A stretch of DNA of 64,000 nt, from NCBI RefSeq assembly GCF_000730625.1, contig NZ_BBIT01000013.1, positions 310,001-374,000 on the forward strand, in the 5' to 3' direction. A program made the translations under genes and the position numbers. Positions 25,112 to 33,354 of the stretch are shown in pieces. Source of the DNA: Pseudomonas oryzihabitans NBRC 102199 (GTDB lineage: Bacteria > Pseudomonadota > Gammaproteobacteria > Pseudomonadales > Pseudomonadaceae). Every line of letters starts with the position of its first letter. Within the stretch, counting starts at the first letter, position 1. The notes under the pieces were generated by a model. The model made no database searches. It saw only the letters and a list, made by a program, of their open reading frames with translations, and was not told the origin of the DNA.

Positions 25112-26173
25112 ATGTCTCGTAACCCGGGCACCTACCAGGGGGTGATTCCCCCCTACATTCTTGGTCGCATCATCGATCATGGCGACGAACACCAGCGTTC
25201 CTGCGCCCTGACCACCCTGAGTCATGTCCAGAGTCTGCTGCACAACCCCGGTCGCCCCGGCGTGCGCCAGGCACCGGTCGGGCCGCTGCCGCGTACCGAT
25301 GACGCCAGTCCGCAGCGCAGCATCTTCGATGCCGGCAACGCCATGCAGCTGCCCGGGCGTCTGGTGCGCCAGGAAGGGCAGCCGGCACTGAGCGATGTGA
25401 CGGTGGACGAGGCCTACGACTACCTGGGCGCCACCTTCAAATTCTTCAACGAGGTGTTCGGGCGCAATTCCATCGATGGCCAGGGCCTGCCACTGGCCGG
25501 CACTGTCCACTATGGCCAGGACTACCAGAACGCGTTCTGGAACGGCGAGCAGATGGTGTTCGGCGATGGCGACGGCGAGATCTTCAACCGCTTCACCATC
25601 GCCCTGGACGTCATCGCCCACGAACTGGTGCATGGCGTCACCGAGAGCGAGGCCGGACTGGTCTACTTCAACCAGTCCGGCGCGCTCAACGAGTCGGTCT
25701 CCGATGTCTTCGGCATCCTGGTCAAGCAGTACGAACTCAAGCAGACCGCCGCCGAGGCGGACTGGATCATCGGCGCCGGGCTGCTGACCAAGAAGATCAA
25801 CGGCAAGGGCCTGAGGTCCATGGCCGAGCCGGGTACCGCCTACGACGATCCGACCCTGGGCAAGGACCCCCAGCCCGGGCATATGCGCGACTACATCGAG
25901 ACCCGCGAAGACAACGGCGGTGTCCACCTCAACTCGGGAATTCCCAACCGGGCCTTCTATCTGGCGGCGATGGCCCTAGGTGGCTACGCCTGGGAAAAGG
26001 CCGGGCCGATCTGGTACGACACTCTGTGCGACAGTCGCCTGGCCAACGATGCGGATTTCGCCGCCTTCGCCCGTCTGACCGTCTCCAATGCCGGTCGCCG
26101 TTTCGGCGCCGAGTCGGCGGAGGTGCGTGCGGTCGAAGAGGCCTGGGCTGGCGTGGGCGTCACTCTCATCTAG
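25112..26173 (+). CDS. Protealysin-like M4 (thermolysin family) metalloprotease
   Basis: The 353-residue protein has the thermolysin zinc site HELVHG and the third ligand in GALNESVSDVFG, with the catalytic histidine in GGVHLNSGIPNRAFY. There is no Sec signal peptide; instead the N-terminus carries a short propeptide with the PPY(I/L)L motif (IPPYILGRII), as in protealysin of Serratia, which has a propeptide of about 50 residues and acts without an ordinary secretion signal. Length fits that group, not the longer secreted thermolysins. The ATG at 25112 is chosen for its strong ribosome-binding site (AGAGGAGGAGG); the frame is open back to 25073. Its stop is 12 bases before a small gene resembling the protealysin inhibitor emfourin. 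Confidence 0.9.
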   Translation: MSRNPGTYQGVIPPYILGRIIDHGDEHQRSCALTTLSHVQSLLHNPGRPGVRQAPVGPLPRTDDASPQRSIFDAGNAMQLPGRLVRQEGQPALSDVTVDEAYDYLGATFKFFNEVFGRNSIDGQGLPLAGTVHYGQDYQNAFWNGEQMVFGDGDGEIFNRFTIALDVIAHELVHGVTESEAGLVYFNQSGALNESVSDVFGILVKQYELKQTAAEADWIIGAGLLTKKINGKGLRSMAEPGTAYDDPTLGKDPQPGHMRDYIETREDNGGVHLNSGIPNRAFYLAAMALGGYAWEKAGPIWYDTLCDSRLANDADFAAFARLTVSNAGRRFGAESAEVRAVEEAWAGVGVTLI

Positions 26174-26185
26174 AGGAGCAGGGCA

Positions 26186-26521
26186 ATGCGCGAACTTCCC
26201 CCGCTGGGCAAGGACACCGTGGTGCGACTCTCGCGACAGGGCGGCTTCGCGCCCCTGCACGCGCTGAGCAAGCCGCGGGAGATCGAATTCGGCCAGTACG
26301 ACAGCGCCCAGCGCGGGCGCATCTGCTCGGTGCTGGAACGCTGCCTGCCGGAATCCGGCGAACCGACCCAGGTCGGGCGGGGCGATCAGCGCTACTTCAA
26401 GGTGGAATTGCGCTTCCGTCCCCAGCCCGCCGAGCAGCAGGACGAACTGACCCTGCTGATTCCCGAGGACCGCGCGCCCAGCGAGCTGGTACGACTCTGG
26501 GACAAGGGGCTGGTGGAATAA
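26186..26521 (+). CDS. Emfourin-like protealysin inhibitor
   Basis: The 111-residue soluble protein has no signal peptide. Position directly after a protealysin-type gene, size, and segments such as VRLSRQGGFAP near the N-terminus and the conserved closing DELTLLIPED ... LVRLWDKGL suggest emfourin, the co-encoded slow-tight protein inhibitor of protealysin. The pair could hold the protease inactive until the partner is removed. The 12-base gap and shared direction indicate one operon. Recognition is by context and overall pattern rather than a strong motif, so the family call is moderately confident. A terminator-like hairpin follows. Confidence 0.75.
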   Translation: MRELPPLGKDTVVRLSRQGGFAPLHALSKPREIEFGQYDSAQRGRICSVLERCLPESGEPTQVGRGDQRYFKVELRFRPQPAEQQDELTLLIPEDRAPSELVRLWDKGLVE

Positions 26522-26540
26522 CCTGAATTAATGGGCGGGA

Positions 26541-26584
26541 GCAGCGAGGTGTTGAGGGCATCCTCAAGCGTCCTGGCTGCTTTT
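26541..26584 (+). terminator. Nested hairpin terminator after the protease-inhibitor operon
   Basis: Outer arms GCAGC/GCTGC enclose an inner TTGAGG-GCAT-CCTCAA stem, and TTTTG follows. It lies 20 bases after the inhibitor stop codon and just before the lower-GC SatD gene. Confidence 0.6.
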
Positions 26585-26669
26585 GTCTCTTGCCCTGCTG
26601 ATTACTGATGACATTTAGCGCTAGGCGAGTCGCACCGTTTTTGGGTAAAAAGAAGCGATTGACCCTTTT

Positions 26670-27362
26670 ATGGTTACATCGCGAAGAATGACCCCAAAAC
26701 AGGAAATAACTGCCAGGACACTCGCGGTGGTAATGGGCGACTTGGTGCATAGCGAGCACGCTGCCGATATCGCGCAGTTACACAAGGCTTTCAATGAAGC
26801 GGTCGTGCAGTGCAACAGGCGTTATGCCGACGTCCTGGCATCACCGTTGACCATCACCCTTGGAGACGAATTTCAGGGCTTGGTGACGTCCCTGAATGCC
26901 GGCGCTCGGCTGTTGCGTGACATCAGGCTGGATCTCCTGCAGCGTGGTATCGATTGCCGTTTCGTGCTGGGGCTGGCCCGGATAGAAACGGCTGTGAATC
27001 CGCAGCAGGCCTGGAACATGATGGGGCCGGGTCTTAGCCGCAGTCGGCACAAGCTAAACGAAAAGCGCGCGCTCTGCCGCTATGGTTTCTCGCTGCCTCA
27101 GGAGCCGCTGTTGGAGACCACTCTCGATGCACTAGGGGTTGGCTTGACGGTTGTCGAGAAGGGTTGGACGCAACGTCAATTGAGCGACATCGCGGCACTG
27201 TTGAACGGACAGTTACCCGCGGAGCTGGCAGAGCAGCGTCAGGTATCGGTCCATAGCATCTACAAGGTACGCACCTCCGGTCACTTCGAGGCCTATAGCC
27301 AACAGTGGAATGCCGTGCTGGAAGTGCTGGCGGATCTGGATCGCAGGGAGGCTGAGCAATGA
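26670..27362 (+). CDS. SatD-family protein of unknown function
   Basis: The 230-residue soluble protein resembles the SatD family, named from a streptococcal acid-tolerance locus. Residues about 18-140 show the family pattern: VVMGDLVHSE, a central LTITLGDEFQGLV and FVLGLARI. The GDEF motif and order of predicted strands resemble the palm fold of nucleotide cyclases and GGDEF enzymes, but this is my inference. Residues 165-200 (WTQRQLSDIAALLNGQL, then VSVHSIYKV) look like a helix-turn-helix. GC content is visibly lower (around 57%) than in neighbouring genes (about two thirds), which suggests transfer. The ATG at 26688 is an alternative start. It overlaps the next gene by four bases. Confidence 0.75.
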   Translation: MVTSRRMTPKQEITARTLAVVMGDLVHSEHAADIAQLHKAFNEAVVQCNRRYADVLASPLTITLGDEFQGLVTSLNAGARLLRDIRLDLLQRGIDCRFVLGLARIETAVNPQQAWNMMGPGLSRSRHKLNEKRALCRYGFSLPQEPLLETTLDALGVGLTVVEKGWTQRQLSDIAALLNGQLPAELAEQRQVSVHSIYKVRTSGHFEAYSQQWNAVLEVLADLDRREAEQ

Positions 27363-27820
27363 ACGGGTTGCTGCAAGGATTGCATGCACTGGCCTATACG
27401 CTCTTCGCCTTGGCCCTGTTGACCGAGCTTGGCAATGTCTTGTGTCGCAGGATGCTCATCCGCATGACACGGCCAAGAATGCCAGGCGCGTCCAGCGATG
27501 GCGCCTTTTCCGCGGGACGCCTCATCGGCTGGCTCGAACGTCTGGTGTTGGCTGCGGGACTGTTAAGCAACAGCTGGGAAATCCTCGCGGCGGTGATAGC
27601 GCTCAAGACCGTCGCTCGCTTCAAGGAGCTGGATCAGCGGGACTTTGCCGAATACTTTCTGGTCGGCTCGCTGTTCAGCATTCTCTGGGCCATCGTGATT
27701 ACCGGGGCCTGGATGCTTTATGACCAGCATTGGGGAGTCGGTATGAGAGCCACCCTGATGGATTGGCTCAGCGCCTCCTCCTTGCCGCCTTTGATCGAAG
27801 CAGCAAAGGTCGGCGGCTGA
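27359..27820 (+). CDS. Small integral membrane protein paired with SatD-family gene
   Basis: I do not recognise a named family. The 153-residue protein has hydrophobic segments at about residues 8-25, 57-82 and 98-125, suggesting three or four membrane helices, and a polar loop with KTVARFKELDQRDFAEYFL that looks like the conserved core. It overlaps the SatD-family gene by four bases (ATGA), so the two are translationally coupled and likely work together, the soluble partner perhaps reporting to or acting on the membrane protein. It shares the lower GC content. Its end is 2 bases from the convergent lipoprotein gene. A signalling or defence role is possible but unsupported. Confidence 0.7.
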   Translation: MNGLLQGLHALAYTLFALALLTELGNVLCRRMLIRMTRPRMPGASSDGAFSAGRLIGWLERLVLAAGLLSNSWEILAAVIALKTVARFKELDQRDFAEYFLVGSLFSILWAIVITGAWMLYDQHWGVGMRATLMDWLSASSLPPLIEAAKVGG

Positions 27821-27822
27821 CC

Positions 27823-28854
27823 TCAGGGCACCGACCAGACCTCGCCCGGCGCCAGTGTCCGGAACGCCTCGTCCGCCAGGCCATGCAGGGCGCGGGCGTG
27901 GGCCAGGTCGCGGGGCGGGGCGAACTGTTCTTCGTCGCTCAGGGAAAAGGTGCCGAAGTGGATGCCCAGACTGCTGACGGCGCCCAGCGCCTGATGAGCA
28001 CGTACCGCATCGTCGGGATTCAGATGGCTGTCCCGCATGAACCAGCGCGGTTCGTAGGCGCCGATGGGCAGGGCGGCGAAACGCGGTGTCCCCAGGCGTT
28101 CGCGGATCTGCGCGAAGTGCGGGCCCCAGCCGGTATCACCGGCGAAATAGACCGGTCCGGTCGGCGCTTCCAGTACGAAGCCGCCCCACAACCGGCGGTT
28201 GGTGTCGAAGCGACTGCGCGCCGACCAGTGCTGGCCCGGCACCAGGTGCAGGCGCAGGCCGTCCTTGAGCGGCAGGCTCTGCCACCAGTCCAGTTCGCTG
28301 ACGGTGACGAAACCGGTCTCGCGGCGGATCAGCTCGGCATTGCCGAGGGGCGTCACCACCGGCGTCAGGGGCGCGCGCTCGGCCAGGCGCCGCAGCGTCG
28401 CCAGATCCATGTGGTCGTAGTGACTGTGGCTGACGAAGATCAGGTCCAGCGGCGGCAGGTCATCCAGGGCCACGCCGGGGGCGTGATAGCGTCGCGGACC
28501 AATGAAGCTGAAGGGACTGACCCGCTCCGACCACACCGGATCGGCGAGGATGTTGAGACCCTGATGCTGGATCAGCAGGGTGGCATGGTTGACGAAGGTC
28601 ACCCGCAATTCGCCACCCTCGACCCGGGCCACTGGCCGCGTCGGTACGGCCGGCCCGTCCTGCCAGGTCCACTCGGGACGGGTGCGGGTGAACTGCCATT
28701 TCAGCAGGGTCCAGAGGCTCTTGTCTTCGCGCGGCGCCAGGTTGTGAAAGCGCTCGCCGTCGAAGTGATCGGAGCGCGGACCCTCGTAGGCGGAGGAGGC
28801 GCAACCGGCCAGGGTCAGCAGGTGGATCAGCCACAGCGGACGAAAGATGCGCAT
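27823..28854 (-). CDS. Metallo-beta-lactamase-fold lipoprotein (NAPE-PLD-like)
   Basis: The 343-residue protein has a lipoprotein signal with lipobox LAGC ending at Cys18, so it should be lipid-anchored at the cell envelope. The catalytic zinc motif is SHSHYDHMD, later GDTGWG and HFGTFSLSDEE supply the further ligands. Earlier motifs HATLLIQHQGLNILADPVWS and GPRRYHAPG are those of the N-acyl-phosphatidylethanolamine phospholipase D (NAPE-PLD)/UlaG-like branch. Family members hydrolyse phosphodiester or lactone bonds, and a phospholipid substrate is plausible given the location. Bacterial relatives are often annotated only as MBL-fold hydrolases, so the substrate is open. Confidence 0.88.
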   Translation of the reverse strand: MRIFRPLWLIHLLTLAGCASSAYEGPRSDHFDGERFHNLAPREDKSLWTLLKWQFTRTRPEWTWQDGPAVPTRPVARVEGGELRVTFVNHATLLIQHQGLNILADPVWSERVSPFSFIGPRRYHAPGVALDDLPPLDLIFVSHSHYDHMDLATLRRLAERAPLTPVVTPLGNAELIRRETGFVTVSELDWWQSLPLKDGLRLHLVPGQHWSARSRFDTNRRLWGGFVLEAPTGPVYFAGDTGWGPHFAQIRERLGTPRFAALPIGAYEPRWFMRDSHLNPDDAVRAHQALGAVSSLGIHFGTFSLSDEEQFAPPRDLAHARALHGLADEAFRTLAPGEVWSVP

Positions 28855-28917
28855 GGGACCTCGGACGAATAGACTGGGCGGTCCAGATTACCCTTTGGCT
28901 AGCCGCCGTCGATCCCC

Positions 28918-29532
28918 ATGTCGCGAAATACCCGTTCCACCCCCGGCCAGCGTCCGCGTCGCCAGGCCAAGGCACCGCCGGTCACGCCGCGGTTGCTGCT
29001 GCTCAACAAGCCCTTCGACGTGCTCACCCAGTTCGCCGACGCCGACGGCCGCGCGACCCTCAAGGCCTATGTCGAGGTGCCGGGCGTCTATCCCGCTGGC
29101 CGCCTGGATCGCGACAGCGAAGGCCTGCTCCTGCTGACCAACGATGGCCAGTTGCAGGCGCGTATCGCCGATCCCCGGCACAAGCTGCCCAAGACCTACT
29201 GGGCCCAGGTGGAGGGCACACCTGGAGAAGAGCAGCTGCAGCGCCTGCGCCAGGGCGTCGACCTCAATGACGGCCCCACGCTGCCGGCCGAGGCGCGCCT
29301 GCTGGCGGAGCCGCCGGCGCTGTGGGAGCGCGATCCGCCGGTGCGCTTTCGCAAGAGCGTGCCGACCGCCTGGATCGAGCTGACCATTCGCGAAGGACGC
29401 AATCGCCAGGTGCGGCGCATGACCGCCGCGGTGGGCCTGCCGACCCTGCGCCTGGTGCGCGTCCGCATCGGCCCCTGGACCCTGGACGATCTGGCGCCGG
29501 GCGCGTGGCGCGAGGTGCCGGCGCAGCTCTAG
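28918..29532 (+). CDS. rluE: 23S rRNA pseudouridine synthase RluE
   Basis: The 204-residue protein is a member of the RsuA family. The catalytic motif [14 protein letters not shown] (residues about 61-74) holds the nucleophilic Asp, preceded by [12 protein letters not shown] and followed by KTYWAQVEG and [11 protein letters not shown]. RluE modifies position 2457 of 23S rRNA. It lacks the N-terminal S4 domain found in RluB/RsuA, which fits RluE (about 200-220 residues); a basic N-terminal tail (residues 1-22) is as expected. It is divergent from the MBL lipoprotein gene and convergent with the HAMP protein gene. Confidence 0.92.
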   Translation: MSRNTRSTPGQRPRRQAKAPPVTPRLLLLNKPFDVLTQFADADGRATLKAYVEVPGVYPAGRLDRDSEGLLLLTNDGQLQARIADPRHKLPKTYWAQVEGTPGEEQLQRLRQGVDLNDGPTLPAEARLLAEPPALWERDPPVRFRKSVPTAWIELTIREGRNRQVRRMTAAVGLPTLRLVRVRIGPWTLDDLAPGAWREVPAQL

Positions 29533-29541
29533 GGGCGGAGC

Positions 29542-30507
29542 TCAGTCCTGCCGCTGGCTGGCGGCCTCCTCTAGATCGCCGGCGATGTCGGCGAGGCGGC
29601 GGCTGACGTCCTTGAGCACCTGCGGATCGACCTCTCGCGGCGGCTGTCCCGGCTCGGTCACCAGCTGATTGGCCAGCAGCGCGCTCAGGGCGCCCACCTC
29701 GCCGGCCTGGTGGCGCAGGTCGTGGGTGTGCTGCACGGCGGCGTCGCGCAGGAGATTGGTGCTGAGGACCAGGCGCCCCATTTCGTCATCGCGGCCGCCG
29801 GGCAGGCGCTCGCCGAAACGCCCGCGCGCCAGCAGCCCCAGTTGCCGGGCGCAGGCCACCAGCGGATCCACCAGCCGCCGCTCCACCAGCCGTATCCCGA
29901 GGAACAGCAGGCCGCCGCCACAGAGCAGCAGGGCGAGGCCGGCGAGCAGGATGTCGCGCTGCGCCTCGGCGCGGATGGCGGCGATCTGCGCGGCGGTGCG
30001 TCCGTGCAGGTCGTCGACCAGGGCGGCGAAGCCCTCGGCGGTCTCGCGGTCGATACCACGGACCTCGGCATCGCCGCGACGCGGATCGCGATCATGGGCG
30101 AGATAGGCGGCCTGGCCGGCGCGATAGCGCTCGCCCAGGCGTTGGTGCTGGGCCCGCAGCGCCTGGAGCCGCGGTTGCAGATCGGGATCGACGCTGCCGG
30201 TCAGTTGCTGCAGACGCCGGTCGACCTCCGCCTCGCGGGTCAGGAAGGCCTGCCAGTAGCGCTCGGCCGTCGTGGCATCGCCGCCGCGCAGAAGAAAATT
30301 CTTCCACTCCTGGACCTGGATCTTGAAGATCAGGTGGGTGTCGTCAATCTCCACCAGGCGCTCCAGCGGGCCTTCGATCAGGTGCTGGTAGCGATGCAAC
30401 TCGCGGGAGAGCAGGCCGAAGCCGGCCAGGGCGATCAGCAGCATCAGCAGCAGACTGCCGCCGAACAGGAGCAGGCTCTGACTGCGGAGCGAGCGGGCGA
30501 AGGGCAT
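29542..30507 (-). CDS. HAMP-domain membrane protein lacking a signalling output domain
   Basis: The 321-residue protein has a first membrane helix (residues about 8-30), a periplasmic helical region of about 150 residues that looks like a four-helix-bundle sensor (LVEIDDTHLIFKIQVQEWKNFLL resembles chemoreceptor sensors), a second membrane helix (about 187-210) and a HAMP domain (to about 265). The remaining 55 residues are a short helix; the long kinase-control coiled coil of a chemoreceptor is absent. It ends with an intact stop and no open downstream frame continues the receptor. This could be a receptor remnant or a HAMP-only regulator. It resembles chemoreceptors in its first part. Confidence 0.75.
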   Translation of the reverse strand: MPFARSLRSQSLLLFGGSLLLMLLIALAGFGLLSRELHRYQHLIEGPLERLVEIDDTHLIFKIQVQEWKNFLLRGGDATTAERYWQAFLTREAEVDRRLQQLTGSVDPDLQPRLQALRAQHQRLGERYRAGQAAYLAHDRDPRRGDAEVRGIDRETAEGFAALVDDLHGRTAAQIAAIRAEAQRDILLAGLALLLCGGGLLFLGIRLVERRLVDPLVACARQLGLLARGRFGERLPGGRDDEMGRLVLSTNLLRDAAVQHTHDLRHQAGEVGALSALLANQLVTEPGQPPREVDPQVLKDVSRRLADIAGDLEEAASQRQD

Positions 30508-30569
30508 GAGGACTCTCGACAGGAAACGCAGAGCCGCAGCTTAGGGCGCTCGCCCGGGGAAGGCCAGCC

Positions 30570-31169
30570 TCAGGTCGAGACCAGCAACTGGGCGGCGACG
30601 GCGAACATCACCCCGGCCACCAGCAGATCGATCAACCGCCACACCCCTGGGCGGGCCAGGTAGGGCGCGGCCCAGGCGGCGCCTAGGGCGAGGCCGAAGA
30701 ACCACAGCATGGAGGCCGTGGCCGCGCCGAACACATAGGCCAGGGGCGCGGCCTGCTGGCTGCCCAGGGAGCCCACCAGCAGCACCGTGTCCAGATAGAC
30801 ATGGGGATTGAGCAGCGAGACCGCCGCGGCGGCGAGCAGCGCCTGCCGCCTGCTGCGTGGCTCCGCCGCGGCCATGGTGCCCATGGCTGCCGGCCGCCAG
30901 GCCCGACGCAATGCCTGGGCGCCATACCAGAGCAGAAAGGCCGCGCCGCCCCAGCGCAGGATGTCCACCAGCAACGGACTGTGCTGGATCAGCGCGGCCA
31001 GGCCCAGCACCCCAGCGGCCACCAGGATCACGTCGCAGGTGAGGCAGAAGGCGGCGATGGCCAGATGGTGCTCGCGGCGCAGCCCCTGGGCCAGCAGATA
31101 GGTGTTCTGCGCGCCCAGCGCCATGATGAGACTGGCCATGGTCAGGAGGCCGGTGACGTAGCTGTTCAT
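30570..31169 (-). CDS. argO: ArgO/LysE-family amino acid exporter
   Basis: The 199-residue protein has about six membrane helices and strong resemblance to E. coli ArgO, the L-arginine (and canavanine) exporter: MALGAQNTYLLAQGLRR near residue 17 and SLLNPHVYLDTVLLVGSLG near 118. The frame extends to 31208, but the ATG at 31169 opens the conserved N-terminus. It is divergent from the argP-like gene, with about 100 bases between starts, the classical arrangement in which ArgP activates argO. Lysine export is an alternative, since both specificities occur in the family. Confidence 0.88.
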   Translation of the reverse strand: MNSYVTGLLTMASLIMALGAQNTYLLAQGLRREHHLAIAAFCLTCDVILVAAGVLGLAALIQHSPLLVDILRWGGAAFLLWYGAQALRRAWRPAAMGTMAAAEPRSRRQALLAAAAVSLLNPHVYLDTVLLVGSLGSQQAAPLAYVFGAATASMLWFFGLALGAAWAAPYLARPGVWRLIDLLVAGVMFAVAAQLLVST

Positions 31170-31226
31170 TGCGGAAGTGATGCCCTGTCGTGCTGGATTG
31201 GCTGCCACCTTGCCGCGTCCGGGTGT

Positions 31227-31250
31227 ATAAGAAAAACCAATATTCCTTAT
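31227..31250. promoter_or_regulatory. Candidate regulator site between argO and argP
   Basis: ATAAG and CTTAT flank an AT-rich segment in the 99-base divergent gap, which is far richer in A and T than its surroundings. LysR proteins such as ArgP bind such dyads upstream of their targets. This is a low-confidence guess from position and symmetry. Confidence 0.3.
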
Positions 31251-31268
31251 GCAGCATTAGCTGAATCG

Positions 31269-32156
31269 ATGATCGACTACAAGTTGCTGGAAGCCCTGGC
31301 GGTGGTGGTGGAAGAGGGCGGTTTCGAACGGGCGGCGCGGCGCCTGGGGCTGTCGCAATCGGCGGTGTCCCAGCGCATCAAGCTGCTCGAAGCCCGGGTC
31401 GGCCAGGCGGTGCTGGTGCGGGAGACACCCCCGCAGCCGACGGCGCCGGGTCTGCGGCTGTTGCGCCATATCCAGCAGGTGCGGCTACTGGAAGCCGATC
31501 TGGGCAGCGAGGTGCCGGGTCTGGCCGAAGAGGTGCCGCAGCGCCTGCGCATCGCCCTTAACGCCGACAGCCTGGCCAACTGGTGGCCGCTGGCGGTCGG
31601 CCCCTGGGTCCGGGCACAGCGGGTGTTGCTGGATCTGGTGGTGGAAGACCAGGACGTGGTGCTCCGACGGATGCGCGCCGGCGAGGTGGCGGCCTGCCTC
31701 TGCGCCAACGGCCAGCCGCTGGCCGGCGCACGGGTCAGCGCCCTGGGGGCCATGCGCTACCGGGCCCTGGCCAGTCCGGAATTCCGCGCTCGGCAACTGG
31801 CCGCATTGCCGGATCCCCAGGCCCTGGCACGGGCGCCGGCCATCGTCTTTGGCCCGGATGATCGCCTGCAGCATCGCTATCTGGAGCAGCTCGGCGTCAC
31901 CCAGACCTTCGACTACCACCTCTGTCCTTCCGCCGAAGGCTTTCTGCAGATGACCCTGAGTGGCATCGGCTGGGGTCTCCTGCCGGATATCCAGAGCGCG
32001 GCTGCCCGGACGCGGGGCGCGCTGGTGGATCTGGCGCCCGGTCACTGGGTGGACGTGCCGCTGTTCTGGCATCACTGGCGCAATGGCGGCGCCGCCTTGC
32101 AGGCCCTCACCCGGCATCTCGAACAGGTCGCCGGCCAGTGGCTGGTGCGTGACTAG
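31269..32156 (+). CDS. argP: LysR-family regulator ArgP (IciA)
   Basis: The 295-residue protein begins with the LysR helix-turn-helix RAARRLGLSQSAVSQRIKLL (residues about 20-39), and its next segment VRETPPQPTAPG matches ArgP, where the equivalent Pro-rich turn precedes the effector domain. The periplasmic-binding-protein-like effector domain (about 90-290) senses arginine or lysine in E. coli. The ATG at 31269 is the natural start; the longer open frame from 30801 runs across the argO gene and is not coding. It faces argO across a short shared promoter region. Confidence 0.9.
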   Translation: MIDYKLLEALAVVVEEGGFERAARRLGLSQSAVSQRIKLLEARVGQAVLVRETPPQPTAPGLRLLRHIQQVRLLEADLGSEVPGLAEEVPQRLRIALNADSLANWWPLAVGPWVRAQRVLLDLVVEDQDVVLRRMRAGEVAACLCANGQPLAGARVSALGAMRYRALASPEFRARQLAALPDPQALARAPAIVFGPDDRLQHRYLEQLGVTQTFDYHLCPSAEGFLQMTLSGIGWGLLPDIQSAAARTRGALVDLAPGHWVDVPLFWHHWRNGGAALQALTRHLEQVAGQWLVRD

Positions 32157-32237
32157 CGGCGTCTATCGAAGGCTTTGGTTACACTGGCGGATGGGTCGCC
32201 CCGGGCGACCGCGGACAGCTTCGGGAATCCCAGCGAC

Positions 32238-33182
32238 ATGCGTATCTTGATCACGGGCGCCAGCGAGCCGCTCGGTGCGGGCCTGGCCTGCGACATGCTC
32301 GAGCGCGGCCAACTGGTGCGGGTGCACGGCCGCCCCGGCGCGACCCTGGACGCCCTGGTCGAGCGCGGCGCCGACTATCACCCGGCCTTGCTCGACCAGC
32401 CCGCGCAGGTGGTGGCGCTGTGCGACGACATCGATGCCATCGCCCACTGTACCGATGTGGCCGGCGTGCCGAGCGCGGCCGATCTCGACCACGGCCAGGT
32501 GCTGATCGAAGCCGCCCTGCAGCAGCAGGTCGCGCAATTCGTCTATGTCTCGTCCGCCCGCGTCTACGAGCGGGGCGGCGAAGCGCTCAAGGAAGACCAG
32601 GTGCCGGCCAAGCCCGCCAGCCGCGAGGCCCAGCGCCGTCTGCAACTGGAGCGCCTGGCCCTGGCCGCCGGCGAATTCGGCCCCCAGGTCACGGTGTTGC
32701 GGCCGGCCCAGGTGCTCGGCCTGGCCGATCGCGACTGGGCGCGCTGGTTGCTGGAAAGGGCCAAGGCCAGGCAGTTGGGCCGCAGCGGCAACGGCCTCAA
32801 TCGCTGGGACTTCACCAGCGCCGGCAATCTGCGCAAGGCCCTGGTGACCTTGTTGCTCAGGCAACCGGCCGCCACCCAGGGCAAGGTCTTCAACCTCAGC
32901 GATGGCCAGCCGCTGGTGTGCTGGGATGCGATCAACTTCCTGCTGCGGCGCTTCGAGTTGCCGCCGGTGGTCGAGCGCAAGGCCTTCGATCCCCGGCGTC
33001 TCTATGCCCGCCTGCGTACCCCGGGTCACGAGTCGCGCTGGCCCGACCTGCTCGACAGCCCCTTCACCCTGGATATCCGCGCCGCCCAGGAGGCCTTCGG
33101 CTACCTGCCCGAGGCCAGCTCCTGGAACGCCCTGGAAGAATATCGCCCGCGGGCGCCCCAGGCCCGCAGCGGCCCGGTCTAG
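32238..33182 (+). CDS. NAD-dependent epimerase/dehydratase-like (extended SDR) protein
   Basis: The 314-residue protein is an extended-SDR Rossmann protein. MRILITGASEPLGAGL is a variant of the GxxGxxG nucleotide motif in the first strand-helix (residues 7-14 GASEPLGA). The usual YxxxK pair is not obvious: VYERGGEALKEDQ lies where it is expected, so catalysis may be altered or absent. The C-terminal part (WDFTSAGNLRKALV, GKVFNLSDGQPL) is the substrate-binding half of the fold as in sugar-nucleotide epimerases. It is 81 bases after argP. Its substrate is unknown. Confidence 0.8.
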   Translation: MRILITGASEPLGAGLACDMLERGQLVRVHGRPGATLDALVERGADYHPALLDQPAQVVALCDDIDAIAHCTDVAGVPSAADLDHGQVLIEAALQQQVAQFVYVSSARVYERGGEALKEDQVPAKPASREAQRRLQLERLALAAGEFGPQVTVLRPAQVLGLADRDWARWLLERAKARQLGRSGNGLNRWDFTSAGNLRKALVTLLLRQPAATQGKVFNLSDGQPLVCWDAINFLLRRFELPPVVERKAFDPRRLYARLRTPGHESRWPDLLDSPFTLDIRAAQEAFGYLPEASSWNALEEYRPRAPQARSGPV

Positions 33183-33354
33183 CGCCGCACCAAAGGCACT
33201 CGGGATATGGCATGCTGGCGCTTTGCTATCGGCGCAGACTGCGTTTCCGCGCACGCTCCCGGGGCTAATCCGTCCGCGCACGGCCTCGCGTCGGCGCCGA
33301 CGGCCGTTATACTGGCCGCGATTTCGTCTTCCTGCCTTTGCTCACAGGTCTGCC

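Noticed and set aside
22456..25131. 891-codon open frame antisense to the hybrid kinase that also runs through the tRNA gene
   Set aside because: It reads through a tRNA gene and has no recognisable domain, while the plus-strand kinase has a full set of motifs.
24904..26521. Genomic island inserted at tRNA-Gly
   Set aside because: The protease and inhibitor genes have normal GC and no integrase or duplicated tRNA end is visible. Only the later SatD pair looks foreign by composition.
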